A stretch of DNA of 64,000 nt from an uncultured Oscillospiraceae bacterium (GTDB lineage Bacteria > Bacillota > Clostridia > Oscillospirales > Acutalibacteraceae): NCBI GenBank assembly GCA_902492045.1, contig CABUKB010000002.1, positions 1 to 64,000 on the forward strand, written 5' to 3'. A model generated the notes under the pieces. It was not told the DNA's origin, made no database searches, and saw only the letters and a list, made by a program, of their open reading frames with translations. Made by a program: the position numbers and the translations under genes. This document shows positions 39,897 through 49,984 of the stretch, piece after piece; the stretch's first letter is position 1, and every line of letters starts with the position of its first letter.

Positions 39897-42002
39897 TCAG
39901 TCATCAAACCCTCTGTTCGGCGTCCAAAGGATACTGCCCGCCGGGTCATCCGGATCGGAAGTTGTGGAACTGCTCGAAGAATCCTCCAGCACATCCCGAT
40001 TCAGGGAAATCTGGGTCGCCCTCCCCGTTGTGCCGTCCACCATATACTCCGCATATGATTTATAATCCGTCGATCCGGATTTGGCAACATGGATGGTGAC
40101 ACGATAGGAGGCTTTCTGCTCTGTAAAGGGGATCGTCACCGACTTTTTCACGCTGGGCAGGAAGCCTTTAAGGTTGGTGTAATCCGTTCCAGTCTGTTCG
40201 GTTCCGTCGATATAAACCTTCAGGTCGATGCCATAATCGGCATCGGGCAGTGGAACCGTCAAATTGAGATCCCGATAGCCCGTACTGACCGTCAGAACAA
40301 CCTCGCTGCCGGGTTTGGCCATCGTATCGCCGGCTGGGCTTTGGGAAATGACGGTGCCGGCCGCATACGTGGGATGGTTTTCATATACGATTTTGGACCT
40401 GTCCACAACAAAGCCTTTTTCCGACAATCGTTGGATAGCCTGCTCCAAAGACGTTTCCTTGATATTCGGGACGCTTTCATCCGGCACAGGCTCTTCCCCG
40501 GTGCTGACCACGATGGTTACTGTACTGCCTTCCACCAGCTCATCCGGGTAGGATACCGGCAACGTTTTGATAACAAAATCCTGTTGAACCTCGTCGCTGG
40601 ACAGGAGGGACACGACAACTTCAAAGCCGGCATTTTTCAGCTGTTCCCGGGCAGTGTCCTGGTGCTGGCCGGCAACATTCGGAACCGGTACCATTTTCGG
40701 CCCATTGCTGATCGTCAGTTGAATGGTCGGTTTGTTTGCCGTTTTGAACGTCGATCCAGCGGACGGATCCTGTCTGAGAACTGTCCCCTTCGGGGAAGAA
40801 TCGTACATATAAATCGGCTCGGCAAAGTCAAAGAGAGCGATCCATTCGGGATTATTGGTGATCTGTTCATCGTAATTGAGGCCCGTAAAAGTGGGGATGA
40901 TCCCCTCCTCCCCGCTATCGCCGCCGGGGAAAATGAACTGAACGGCCACAATTGCCACAAAAATCAACGCCACCAATACAAAAGCCCCCGCTATCGCCAT
41001 GAGGATCGGAAGGACGGGAGGCCCCTTGCGTTCCTCTTCCTCGTCTTCCTCCTCCTCTTCCGGCTTTGGTTCCTCTTTGGTCAAGGGCTCTCCCTTTACC
41101 TTGGTGATCGCCTCTACAAACCGGGTGGGCGTTTCATCCTTGAAATAGGTATATTCAAAATGAATGCTTGGATTGCGTTTGAATTCCTCGATATCCAGAA
41201 GCATTTCGGCTGCCGATTGATAGCGCTTCGATGGATCTTTCTGCATGGCCTTGATGGTGATTTCCTCAAGCCCCTCCGGGATAGACGGATTGATGTCCCG
41301 GGGCATTTTGGGCTCGGATTGCAGCTGCATAATAGCCACCGACACGGCGTTATCCCCCTCGAAAGGCAGACGGCCTGTCAGCATTTCGTACAGCATGACC
41401 CCCACGGAATAAATATCCGCTTTTTCGTCGGTGATCTCCCCACGGGCCTGCTCTGGACTGATATAATGCACCGAGCCGATGGCCTTTTCGGTGGCGCTGG
41501 TGACGCGAATATCCTGCCGGGAAAACCGTGCAATGCCGAAATCCGTAACCTTGATGGTTCCGTCCGGCAAGAGCATGATATTCTGCGGCTTGATGTCGCG
41601 GTGAACGATGCCCTTATCGTGGGCGTGCTGAAGCGCCTTAAGGATCTGCACCGTAAAGTGAACCGCTTCCTTCCATCTGATGTCCTGCTGTTGTTCGATG
41701 TATTCTTTAAGCGTGATGCCGTCGATATATTCCATCACAATATACTGTAACCGCACCCCAAAACTGACATCGTATACTTTGACAATATTGGGGTGGGAGA
41801 GAATGGCGATTGCCTTGGATTCATTTTTAAAACGGCGGGTGAACTCTTCGTTGGCCAGATACTCGTCTTTCAGGATTTTGATTGCGACCACGCGGTCATC
41901 AATGGTGTCGTAGGCTTTATAGACATAAGCCATTCCGCCTACCCCGATGATTTCCTTGATTTCGTAACGACCATCCAGTCGCTTGCCGATATATTTATCC
42001 AT
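39897..42002 (-). CDS. prkC: PASTA domain Ser/Thr kinase (PrkC/Stk1)
   Basis: A 701-residue membrane kinase. The N-terminal Hanks-type kinase has the glycine loop IGVGGMAYVYKA, catalytic VHRDIKPQN, DFGIARF and GSVHYISPEQARGE. An acidic linker (EEPKPEEEEEDEEEE) precedes one membrane segment (near residue 340), followed outside by three PASTA repeats that bind peptidoglycan fragments, and a Ser/Thr-rich tail. It signals cell-wall state and, in spores, germination. Paired with the phosphatase PrpC upstream. Confidence 0.97.
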   Translation of the reverse strand: MDKYIGKRLDGRYEIKEIIGVGGMAYVYKAYDTIDDRVVAIKILKDEYLANEEFTRRFKNESKAIAILSHPNIVKVYDVSFGVRLQYIVMEYIDGITLKEYIEQQQDIRWKEAVHFTVQILKALQHAHDKGIVHRDIKPQNIMLLPDGTIKVTDFGIARFSRQDIRVTSATEKAIGSVHYISPEQARGEITDEKADIYSVGVMLYEMLTGRLPFEGDNAVSVAIMQLQSEPKMPRDINPSIPEGLEEITIKAMQKDPSKRYQSAAEMLLDIEEFKRNPSIHFEYTYFKDETPTRFVEAITKVKGEPLTKEEPKPEEEEEDEEEERKGPPVLPILMAIAGAFVLVALIFVAIVAVQFIFPGGDSGEEGIIPTFTGLNYDEQITNNPEWIALFDFAEPIYMYDSSPKGTVLRQDPSAGSTFKTANKPTIQLTISNGPKMVPVPNVAGQHQDTAREQLKNAGFEVVVSLLSSDEVQQDFVIKTLPVSYPDELVEGSTVTIVVSTGEEPVPDESVPNIKETSLEQAIQRLSEKGFVVDRSKIVYENHPTYAAGTVISQSPAGDTMAKPGSEVVLTVSTGYRDLNLTVPLPDADYGIDLKVYIDGTEQTGTDYTNLKGFLPSVKKSVTIPFTEQKASYRVTIHVAKSGSTDYKSYAEYMVDGTTGRATQISLNRDVLEDSSSSSTTSDPDDPAGSILWTPNRGFDD

Positions 42003-42123
42003 GCCAAGACCATTCCTTTCGAAGTAGCTGGGAGCCCTGGAGATCCCGTCGATTCCCGGACTTCAGACCGGATTTCACAAGCTTTGCGGCGATCTCACTC
42101 CTAGAGTGCCATCGACGTATTCC

Positions 42124-42855
42124 TCAAGTACACGCGAACACTACCGCCGTGATATTGTCGCTTCCGCCTGCCATATTGGCGGCTGAAATAAGAGCGCCCG
42201 GTGTGTCTTCCCATTCGGATCTGCGTACAATGGCATATATATCATCGGTCTCGACCATATTGGTCAGACCGTCCGTACAAAGAAGTAGGATATCGTCCCC
42301 CGAAAAGTCAACGGCATTAAATTCACATTCCACATTTTCCTCGACCCCAAGGGCCCGGGTAAGAAAATGCTTGCGTGGATGGTTTTTGGCCTCATTTTGC
42401 GTGAGCTGGCCCTTTTCCACCATGGCCTGCACCACCGAATGGTCGGAGGTAATCTGTACGAACCCGTCCGCCGTCGCCATATACGCCCGGCTGTCTCCCA
42501 CATGGGCGATATGGGCTTTGGTTTCCCCGGCCACCACCGCCACAACGGTAGTACCCATTCCCCGTAAATCCGGATTCTCCGCAGCGGCATCGAAAATTTC
42601 GATATTGGCGGCAGAGACAGCGGACTCAAGCATACGCCGCAGGGCGGTTTCGGTCATCCCATCCCGATACACTTCCACAATACGGTCGGCAATGACCTTA
42701 ATCGCGATGGCACTGGCCACATTGCCGCCGTTGGCACCACCCATGCCGTCACAGACAACCGCAAAACAGGTGGTATCCGATAGTTGTCCGCAAACAAAAG
42801 CATCCTGATTGGTCGGCCGTACACGGCCGGTATCGCTTTTGCCGGTGACTTTCAC
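42124..42855 (-). CDS. prpC: PP2C-type Ser/Thr phosphatase
   Basis: A 243-residue PPM phosphatase with the metal-binding motifs RPTNQDAF, VCDGMGGANGG, GTTVVAVV, HVGDSRAY, ITSDHSVV, LLCTDGLTNMV and GGSDNITAV. It reverses phosphorylation by PrkC. Starts with a GTG that overlaps the rlmN stop codon (GTGA). A 120-bp gap to prkC contains no gene or clear signal. Confidence 0.97.
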   Translation of the reverse strand: MKVTGKSDTGRVRPTNQDAFVCGQLSDTTCFAVVCDGMGGANGGNVASAIAIKVIADRIVEVYRDGMTETALRRMLESAVSAANIEIFDAAAENPDLRGMGTTVVAVVAGETKAHIAHVGDSRAYMATADGFVQITSDHSVVQAMVEKGQLTQNEAKNHPRKHFLTRALGVEENVECEFNAVDFSGDDILLLCTDGLTNMVETDDIYAIVRRSEWEDTPGALISAANMAGGSDNITAVVFACT

Positions 42856-43913
42856 CGCCGTATCCCCCTTTCCGCATCGGATGTTTTCTCCCCATACTTT
42901 CCCCGCAATTGGCCGCAGGATGCCAAAATATCAGCGCCAAGGGTTCTCCGCACCGTGACATTCATGCCGTTTTTAGTCAAAACGGAACAAAACGCCCTCT
43001 GTCTTTCCCGGGTACTTCTGCCGAGACCGCTGCCCTTGACTTCATTGGCCGGGATAAGATTGATATGACAGGGATCTCCCCGCAACCGCCGCGCCAGTTC
43101 CTGTGCACACTCGTCGCTGTCATTTACCCCGCCGACCAGCGCGTATTCGTAGGATACCCGTCTGCCTGTAACCCTGCCATACGCTCGGCAGACATCCAGC
43201 AATTCCTCAATCGGATAGCGGCGGTTGATCGGCATCAGACGGGAACGAATGGCGTTATTGGGGGCATGCAGCGAAACCGAAAGGGTCAGCTGGAGGCGTT
43301 CCTTCATCAAACGGCGGATACCGTCCACCAGACCACAGGTGGACAGCGAAACGTGGCGAAGACCGATTTGAATTCCGCCCGGACGGCCCAAGTCCTTTAT
43401 AAACCGCAATACGTTGTCATAATTATCCAGTGGCTCCCCCATTCCCATCAGCACGACAGAAGAAACACGGATCCCATGATCCGCCTGCGCCGAGGAGATC
43501 TGGGCCAGCATTTCGGAAGGGGTTAGATTTCGGGAAAATCCACCCATCCCCGTGGCGCAAAAAGCGCATCCCATCCGGCAGCCTACCTGAGTGGAGAGGC
43601 ATTGAGACCAGCCGTGCCGATACTGCATGAGGACCGACTCCACACACTCTCCATCCGCGAGTTCAAACAGATACTTCACTGTGCCGTCCAGTCTGGACAC
43701 CAACTTTTTACGAATGGAAGCGCCCGGGATGGTAAATTGCGATTCCAACCGCTCTTTTAGCGGAGCCGGAATGTTTTTCATATTTTGAAAGGAGGCACAG
43801 CCGTTGTCCAGCCAGGACATAATTTGAGCCGCCCGAAAGGCGGGATATCCCCATTCCGCCATAAGATGGCGTAGCTCCTGCTCTGAGAGATTGCGGATAT
43901 CACAGATGCTCAC
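42852..43913 (-). CDS. rlmN: 23S rRNA/tRNA adenine-C2 methyltransferase
   Basis: A 353-residue radical SAM methylase. Motif CRMGCAFCATG carries the three Cys for the 4Fe-4S cluster; QYRHGWSQCLSTQVGC precedes it. GMGEPLDNYDNVL and SLHAPNNAIRSRLMPINRRY follow, and the mechanistic Cys is in the C-terminal VRRTLGADILASCGQL. It methylates A2503 of 23S rRNA and A37 of some tRNAs. The real start is a GTG at 43913 overlapping the rsmB stop; the longer reading lies inside rsmB. Confidence 0.97.
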   Translation of the reverse strand: MSICDIRNLSEQELRHLMAEWGYPAFRAAQIMSWLDNGCASFQNMKNIPAPLKERLESQFTIPGASIRKKLVSRLDGTVKYLFELADGECVESVLMQYRHGWSQCLSTQVGCRMGCAFCATGMGGFSRNLTPSEMLAQISSAQADHGIRVSSVVLMGMGEPLDNYDNVLRFIKDLGRPGGIQIGLRHVSLSTCGLVDGIRRLMKERLQLTLSVSLHAPNNAIRSRLMPINRRYPIEELLDVCRAYGRVTGRRVSYEYALVGGVNDSDECAQELARRLRGDPCHINLIPANEVKGSGLGRSTRERQRAFCSVLTKNGMNVTVRRTLGADILASCGQLRGKYGEKTSDAERGIRR

Positions 43914-45259
43914 GCATCCACCCCGTTTCGAACAAACCCGGCTATAAAAAAGCCGTCTGTCTGATGTATATGTGGGAAAAGGGTGATATACCAATGGGGC
44001 GGGAGCCCCGCCGCATGAAAACAGACGGGCAACGGCAAAATACGCGGCGCAAACTGAGGATTTTCCGCCAGAAAACGGTTGACCACCTGTTCGTTCTCTT
44101 CCTTGCGCAGTGTGCAGGTGGAATACTGCAGCACACCCCCCGGCCTGACCATTTCTGCAGACCTTTTCAGGATGGCATACTGTATTTCTGGCAGGCTGTC
44201 CAAGGACGCCAGGGGTTTATAGCGTATTTCGGGACGGCGCCGGATCACGCCGAGCCCCGAACAGGGAACATCGCACATCACCCGGTCGAACGACTGACGC
44301 CATTCCTCCGGACAGGGATTGCGCGCATCTCGCACACCGGTGCGAAGGATCCGAATGCCGAGATCCTGGGCACGCCGTTCCATCGTTTCGCATTTGAAAG
44401 CATGGACATCCCCGGCATACAGCAGGCCCTGATTCTCCATATATTGTGCCACTGTGAAACTCTTCCCGCCCGGTCCGGCACAAACATCGGCAACTCTTTC
44501 ACCGGGTTTGGCCCCCAATGCCAAACAGGCCCATTGAGACGCTATATCCTGATAATAATAACAGTTTGTCGCCTCTGATTCAAGTTTTTTGTGCAAAGAA
44601 GAGCATTTCAGACGAAAACATGCTGGCAAACCGTGGCAGGTTTGGTAATTTATGCTGTGCTTTTCCAGCCGGGATGCAAACGCATCCGGAGAGGTACAGA
44701 GAGTATTGACCCGCAACACCGTATCCGGTGTCTCATTGAGGGAGACAAGCAGCCCCTTTGCCTGTTCGGGTCCGTAAGCAGCCGTCCACATACGGATAAG
44801 CTCCCGGGGACAGGAATAGCGCACTTCGTCCCCATATTCCCCTTCCGGCAGAACATCCAAAAGATGTTGCCCCTGCCGAGCGACCCGGCGCAGCACAGCG
44901 TTGACAAAACCCGATGCATGGGCTTGCTTCATGGTTTTGGCACAACGGACGGCCTCGTTCACGGCGGCGGACGGGGGAACCTGATCCATAAACAAAAGCT
45001 GGTAGCATCCCACCCGCAAAATATCGAGAACGACCGGATGACATTTTCGCAAAGGGAGGCTGCAACAGCGCTCCAGGATATAATCGAGGGTCATTTGCCG
45101 CTCGAGTACCCCGTAAAACAGCCGTGAGACAAAAGCCTGATCCTTCGGCTCCACATCCCCCTTAGACAACAAGTCATCCAGCAGAATGTTGGAGTATCCC
45201 TTATCCCGTCTGAGCCGTGTCAGGAGCCGGACAACCGCAGCCCGGGAATTTTCCGGCAT
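43910..45259 (-). CDS. rsmB: 16S rRNA (cytosine-967-C5) methyltransferase
   Basis: A 449-residue enzyme with a NusB-like N-terminal RNA-binding domain and a Rossmann methylase. Motifs: VADVCAGPGGKSFTVAQ (SAM binding), DVPCSGLGVIRRRPEIRY and YSTCTLRKEENE with the catalytic Cys of m5C methylases. Starts one base before the yugP-type stop ends (TGATG), and overlaps rlmN by GTGA, so three genes are coupled. Confidence 0.96.
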   Translation of the reverse strand: MPENSRAAVVRLLTRLRRDKGYSNILLDDLLSKGDVEPKDQAFVSRLFYGVLERQMTLDYILERCCSLPLRKCHPVVLDILRVGCYQLLFMDQVPPSAAVNEAVRCAKTMKQAHASGFVNAVLRRVARQGQHLLDVLPEGEYGDEVRYSCPRELIRMWTAAYGPEQAKGLLVSLNETPDTVLRVNTLCTSPDAFASRLEKHSINYQTCHGLPACFRLKCSSLHKKLESEATNCYYYQDIASQWACLALGAKPGERVADVCAGPGGKSFTVAQYMENQGLLYAGDVHAFKCETMERRAQDLGIRILRTGVRDARNPCPEEWRQSFDRVMCDVPCSGLGVIRRRPEIRYKPLASLDSLPEIQYAILKRSAEMVRPGGVLQYSTCTLRKEENEQVVNRFLAENPQFAPRILPLPVCFHAAGLPPHWYITLFPHIHQTDGFFIAGFVRNGVDA

Positions 45260-45948
45260 CAGTGGTTCCTCCTGCCCCGGCCGCCAAGAAGGATAATGAG
45301 CCGCAGCAGGCTCATCAGCGAGACAAACAGCGCAGCCACATAGGTCATCGCCGCGGCGGAGAGGACACGTTTCGCCCCCGCCAGTTCTTCTGAGGTTAAC
45401 AGCCCTCCGTCCCCTAAGGTTTTAAGGGCGCGGGAACTCGCATTGAACTCGACCGGCAAAGTCAGCAACTGAAACGCGACCGACAGACTAAAAAAGGCCA
45501 CACCGGCGACGGTCAGCCATTCGAGCGATGCCAGCAACCCCACCAGAATCATATAGGGGGAAACCGTTGCGGCAAACTGCGTCGCCGGCAGGATCGCACT
45601 GCGAATTTTAATCGGTCCGTAACCCTTCTCATACTGCAGGGCATGTCCGGTCTCATGCGCAGCAACCCCTATGGCGGCGATGGAGCGCACCCCATACACC
45701 GTTTCGGACAAACGGATGACGTTGGTCCGGGGATCATAATGATCGGTCATAGAGCCCTTTACCTGCTCAAGCGGCACATGGATACCGTTTTGGTATTGGA
45801 TATTCAGGGGGGCTTCCATCCCGGACATCCCGGAACGGGTTCCAATTCGGCTGTATTTCTTGAAAGTAGACTGTACTTTGATCTGAGCGAACAGGGCGAC
45901 CAACAGTGCCGGAACCACCAAGACAAAGTACCAATAATCAAACCACAC
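45259..45948 (-). CDS. Zinc metallopeptidase, YugP family
   Basis: A 229-residue membrane protein with the zinc motif HETGHALQYEKGY (HExxH), an upstream TDHYDPRTNVIRLSETVY and about four hydrophobic segments. This family is broadly distributed in Firmicutes with unknown substrate. It is inserted between fmt and rsmB, which are adjacent in B. subtilis. GTG start with AAGGAGG eight bases upstream. Confidence 0.9.
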   Translation of the reverse strand: MWFDYWYFVLVVPALLVALFAQIKVQSTFKKYSRIGTRSGMSGMEAPLNIQYQNGIHVPLEQVKGSMTDHYDPRTNVIRLSETVYGVRSIAAIGVAAHETGHALQYEKGYGPIKIRSAILPATQFAATVSPYMILVGLLASLEWLTVAGVAFFSLSVAFQLLTLPVEFNASSRALKTLGDGGLLTSEELAGAKRVLSAAAMTYVAALFVSLMSLLRLIILLGGRGRRNH

Positions 45949-45967
45949 GGCATGTCCCTCCTTTTCT

Positions 45968-46906
45968 CTATCGAGCCGGTTCGGTCAATAAGGAATCTCC
46001 TATCTTGACGGGATGCCCACTCAAATAAGCGGACGCCGGCATACGTTTTGAACCCTCCGCTTGGATTTCCAGCAGTTCGAGTGAGGTGTGATCGCCGCAG
46101 GATATTGTAAAGGGATTTATCTTTACGATAATACCCGGTTCCGCCTCTGTTTTGCCCCCCACCCGGCTGCGGTGTACCTTCAAACGGCGGCCGCCCATCG
46201 TCATGGTAGCGATGGGCCAGGGATGAAGGCCGCGCACCTGGTTATGCAGGACAGAGGCCGGTTTGAGCCAATCCAGGGGAGATAAGCTTTTGTCAAGCAG
46301 AGGGGCATAAGTGGCTCCCTGCGCCGGCTGAGGAACGGATCGAAGCGAACCGGTTTCCAGTTCCTGCAGCGTACGGGACAAAAGCCTGGCTCCGTCCTGT
46401 GCCAACAGGATATTCAGTTCCCCTGCCGTCATATCCGATGGGATCGTCCGGCGGCAGGAGAGAAGCATATCCCCTGTGTCCACCCCCGCATCCATCTTCA
46501 TGGTGGTCACACCGGTTTCGGTTTCCCCATTCAATACCGCCCATTGAATCGGAGCGGCTCCCCGGTATCGAGGAAGCAGAGAGCCATGCACATTGATGCA
46601 GCCCATTGGCGGAAGGGAGAGAATCGACTGCGGTAAAATTTTACCATAGGCCACCACGACAATCACCTGAGGGTTAGCGGCGGAAATTCTTTCGGCCGCC
46701 TCGCCGGTTTTCAGGCTGGCCGGCTGGTAAACCGGAATCCCATATGTCAAGGCTAATTCCTTGACAGGGGGAGGCGCCAGATGATGCCCTCTTCCCTTCG
46801 GTTTATCCGCCTGCGTTACAACCAACGATATCGAGTGTTTCTCTTCTATTAAAGTGCGCAGACAGGGGACAGCAAAATCCGGCGTTCCCATATAGACGAT
46901 ATTCAT
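45968..46906 (-). CDS. fmt: Methionyl-tRNA formyltransferase
   Basis: A 312-residue enzyme that formylates initiator Met-tRNA. N-terminal MNIVYMGTPDFAVPCL, the formyl-transfer loop QADKPKGRG and the folate site SLLPRYRGAAPIQWA with GVTTMKMDAGVDTGD identify it. It directly follows def, the reverse step of the same cycle. Confidence 0.97.
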   Translation of the reverse strand: MNIVYMGTPDFAVPCLRTLIEEKHSISLVVTQADKPKGRGHHLAPPPVKELALTYGIPVYQPASLKTGEAAERISAANPQVIVVVAYGKILPQSILSLPPMGCINVHGSLLPRYRGAAPIQWAVLNGETETGVTTMKMDAGVDTGDMLLSCRRTIPSDMTAGELNILLAQDGARLLSRTLQELETGSLRSVPQPAQGATYAPLLDKSLSPLDWLKPASVLHNQVRGLHPWPIATMTMGGRRLKVHRSRVGGKTEAEPGIIVKINPFTISCGDHTSLELLEIQAEGSKRMPASAYLSGHPVKIGDSLLTEPAR

Positions 46907-46923
46907 CTGGGTCTCTCCCCCGT

Positions 46924-47385
46924 TTAGTATTCATCCGGGCCAAGCATCCGGATCGCATGCTGTTTGAAAACAATGCCGTCCAAATGGTCGTTTTCGTGAC
47001 AGATGCAGCGGGCCGACAGATCTTCTCCTAAAAAAGTAAACCACTTTCCATGGCGGTCCTGCGCTTTGATTTTGACTTTTTTAGGGCGCCGGACAATACC
47101 GTATTCCCCGGGAAAAGAAAGACAGCCCTCGGGGCCTTCCTGAACGCCTTTGGTTTCCAGGATCTCCGGATTCATCATCTCCAAAATGCCGTCGCCGAAA
47201 TCCATGACAAAGACCCGGCGGAGGACTCCTACCTGTGGGGCGGCCAGGCCGACGCCTTCGGAATGATGCAGCGTATCGGCTAGATCGTCTAAAAGCTGAG
47301 AAAGTCTTTCATCAAATTCAGTGACCGGACGGCAGACCTTGCGAAGAGCCGGATCCCCGTCTGTAAGAATATGACGCAGCGCCAT
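46924..47385 (-). CDS. def: Peptide deformylase
   Basis: A 153-residue metalloenzyme with the three family motifs: GVGLAAPQVG, EGCLSFPG and CHENDHLDG (H-E-x-x-H). It removes the formyl group from new proteins. AGGAGG eight bases before ATG at 47385; a 20-residue upstream extension has no support. A promoter-like TATAAT (47457-47462) lies in the gap to priA. Confidence 0.97.
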   Translation of the reverse strand: MALRHILTDGDPALRKVCRPVTEFDERLSQLLDDLADTLHHSEGVGLAAPQVGVLRRVFVMDFGDGILEMMNPEILETKGVQEGPEGCLSFPGEYGIVRRPKKVKIKAQDRHGKWFTFLGEDLSARCICHENDHLDGIVFKQHAIRMLGPDEY

Positions 47386-47456
47386 ATGTCCAACCTCCTG
47401 AAAATATGATATGGCGTACCTGGGTATTCTGTTATACCCCTGCACAGAATGAATCC

Positions 47457-47486
47457 ATTATAACACACCTGCCGGATTGATGTCGA
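47457..47486 (-). promoter_or_regulatory. Possible internal promoter for def-fmt
   Basis: On the minus strand TCGACA (47481-47486), 18 bp, TATAAT (47457-47462), overlapping the priA stop. A small hairpin GGGTAT-AACAGA-ATACCC follows before the def ribosome site. Confidence 0.45.
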
Positions 47487-49950
47487 CAAAGATTGTCGCC
47501 GATTTGCTTTCAGGAAGGTGTTGATACTGCTGGAGCAAATCTCCCACCATTTTCCTCATAGGAATAGTATTGACCGTTTTCATCAAAATCTTATAACGGA
47601 ATTTACCCGCCGCCTTGGATATGACGGCAGGGGTGGGATCCAGCACAATCACCGGCAGAGAAGGATATTTTTGGGTGACGGTCTCCTTTAACAGTTCCAA
47701 ATAGCGGTGGGCCGCCTTTCGGACGAGTTCCTCGCTGGAGCCGACAAAACCGAACAGGCACAGGTCGGAAAAAGGTGGATACTTCATCATTTTTCTGGCC
47801 TCGATTTCCAGGCGGAAAAACCCTTCATAATCCTGCCTGGCCGCCAGACCGATCACATAATTTTCCGGCGTATAGGTCTGAATAATGGCCCGCCCTGGCA
47901 GCTCCCGCCTTCCCGCCCGGCCGATCACCTGAGTCAAAAGGGAAAAAGTCGTTTCAAAGCATCGGAAGTCATCGCCGTACAAGGCCTGATCCGCCGAAAG
48001 AACGCCCACCAGACCGACATGGGGAAAATCCAGACCTTTCGCCACCATCTGGGTACCAATCAGGATTTGGTATTTCCCCTGCGAAAAGTCTCGGAAACGC
48101 TTTTCATAAGCGAAACGGGACATGGTGGTATCCGTGTCCATTCGCAGTACCGCCGCTTCGGGAAAGAGAGCCGCCAACTCTTGTTCCGCCCGTTGGGTGC
48201 CCAGCCCGGAATACCGGATCCGGTCAGACCCGCATTCCGGGCATGTCGACACGGGGTCCTGCATATGACCGCAATAATGGCAGACAAGCAAACCGTTGGC
48301 CCGATGATAGGTCATGGATATGCTACAGGATGGACAGGAGATCACATGTCCGCAGGCCCGGCAGGAAACAAAGGTATTAAATCCTCGCCGGTTGAGCAGG
48401 AGGATCGCCTGCCGCCCGCTATCGAGGCAGGAACGGATCTCTGACAGCAACGGTTTGCTGAATACTGTCCGGTCATCCTCCTGCCGCATATCCACCACAT
48501 CCACCTGGGGCAGCCGGACATCCCCGAACCGGTTGCGAAGGGTGTGGAGGGAATACCGTCCCATCCTGGCCGCATAATAGCTCTCCACACAGGGGGTTGC
48601 AGAGGTCAGGAGAAGAAGCGAACGATGCCGGGCACAGCGGAATTTGGCCACGTCGCGGGCGTGGTAACGGGGCGAGGATTCGGATTTATAGGTATGTTCC
48701 TGTTCTTCGTCCATGACGATTAACCCGATATTCGAGCAGGGAGCGAAGACAGCCGAACGGGTTCCCACAACGATACAGGCATCTCCCCGTTTGATGCGTT
48801 TCCATTCATCCATCCGTTCGCCCACCGACAGTCCGCTGTGAAGAACAGCGACACGGCGGCCGTACCGGCTGATAAAGAGGTTCAGTGTCTGCGGTGTCAG
48901 TGAAATTTCAGGGACTAAGACCAGCACTTGGCGTCCGTCCTCCAGCACACGGTCGATGAGGTTCATATACACCTGTGTCTTTCCGGAACCGGTCACACCA
49001 TAAAGCAACGCACAGGAGGCTTTTCCGGATCGGTATTGTTCGAGTAGTCCCTCAAACGCTATCTGTTGTTCGGGATTTAGCGGTGTAGAACAAATCTCCG
49101 GATTTTTTTCCGCAAGATTGGGTGAGCGCAGCACCTCCTGGTCCACATACAATAACAAGCCCTTTTTTTCCAGAGCCGCCGGCACAGCCGCCGTGACCCC
49201 CGCAAAATAACAAAGTTCCTTAATGGATGCGCCGCCTGTTTGCATCAGAAGAGACAGCACAGCCTTTTGTTTGGGCGTGCAGACCTTGCTGTTTTGATAC
49301 CCGGCCGCTTCTTCCTCGGATACCGCCAGGCGGACCATGCGCATCGTCGCGTCCCCAGCCACCCGAAAGGCCCCTTCGTCTCGAAGAAGACAGCCCTTTT
49401 TTTGCAATCGTTCCGGCAAATCAGAATCCCTGGCCAACCCCAAATCCTGCAACAGTTTCTCCCGTTCAGCACCATTCGGATCCCGCATACACCGCGCGCG
49501 TACCTGGTCCAGCATCCGTTTCTCTTCGTCTGACAGAACTTCCCGTACCTCATCTGTTAAATCCGGATGAATGCGATAGCGGATATGAACGCGCATGGAC
49601 AGACCCGCCGGCAGCATGCAGCGTACAGCCTCAAAAAGAGTGCAGAACGTCCGCTCTTTGAGCCATTCCGCCAATGCAAGCATTTCATCATTGAGCAAGG
49701 GCTGTTCATCCAATACGGAAAGGACCGGCTTAAGCCCCTTTGTTTCCGCCGTCTCTCCAAAGGCCATAACCACCCCTTGACGACGGCGGTTTCCTCCGCC
49801 AAAAGGAACCAACACCCGGCATCCCCGTTCAAGGCCGCCGAGTGTATCTGTCAGGATATAGGTATACAGTTTATCAAAATGGTAGGCGGTTTGCTCCACG
49901 GCGATTTCCACCGTCCGGACCATTCCGCCGCCGTGATCGAGCGATGGCAT
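47458..49950 (-). CDS. priA: Primosomal replication restart helicase PriA
   Basis: An 830-residue superfamily 2 helicase. The N-terminal DNA-binding domain (3'-end recognition) is followed by Walker A GVTGSGKTQVYM, DEEQEHTYK (DEAH-type box), and the zinc region CRACGHVISCPSCS plus CHYCGH and CPECGS, eight Cys in all. It reloads DnaB at stalled forks. I start at ATG 49950 because GGAGGAAATACCG is directly upstream; a later ATG nine codons on is possible, and a 24-residue longer reading runs into rpoZ. Confidence 0.96.
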   Translation of the reverse strand: MPSLDHGGGMVRTVEIAVEQTAYHFDKLYTYILTDTLGGLERGCRVLVPFGGGNRRRQGVVMAFGETAETKGLKPVLSVLDEQPLLNDEMLALAEWLKERTFCTLFEAVRCMLPAGLSMRVHIRYRIHPDLTDEVREVLSDEEKRMLDQVRARCMRDPNGAEREKLLQDLGLARDSDLPERLQKKGCLLRDEGAFRVAGDATMRMVRLAVSEEEAAGYQNSKVCTPKQKAVLSLLMQTGGASIKELCYFAGVTAAVPAALEKKGLLLYVDQEVLRSPNLAEKNPEICSTPLNPEQQIAFEGLLEQYRSGKASCALLYGVTGSGKTQVYMNLIDRVLEDGRQVLVLVPEISLTPQTLNLFISRYGRRVAVLHSGLSVGERMDEWKRIKRGDACIVVGTRSAVFAPCSNIGLIVMDEEQEHTYKSESSPRYHARDVAKFRCARHRSLLLLTSATPCVESYYAARMGRYSLHTLRNRFGDVRLPQVDVVDMRQEDDRTVFSKPLLSEIRSCLDSGRQAILLLNRRGFNTFVSCRACGHVISCPSCSISMTYHRANGLLVCHYCGHMQDPVSTCPECGSDRIRYSGLGTQRAEQELAALFPEAAVLRMDTDTTMSRFAYEKRFRDFSQGKYQILIGTQMVAKGLDFPHVGLVGVLSADQALYGDDFRCFETTFSLLTQVIGRAGRRELPGRAIIQTYTPENYVIGLAARQDYEGFFRLEIEARKMMKYPPFSDLCLFGFVGSSEELVRKAAHRYLELLKETVTQKYPSLPVIVLDPTPAVISKAAGKFRYKILMKTVNTIPMRKMVGDLLQQYQHLPESKSATIFVDINPAGVL

Positions 49951-49984
49951 CGGTATTTCCTCCGAAACCGTACGAATTCTGGCC

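Noticed and set aside
40089..41750. 553-codon open frame antisense to the kinase gene
   Set aside because: It lies wholly opposite prkC, whose motifs are intact; the translation has no recognisable domain and is a by-product of codon use in the real gene.
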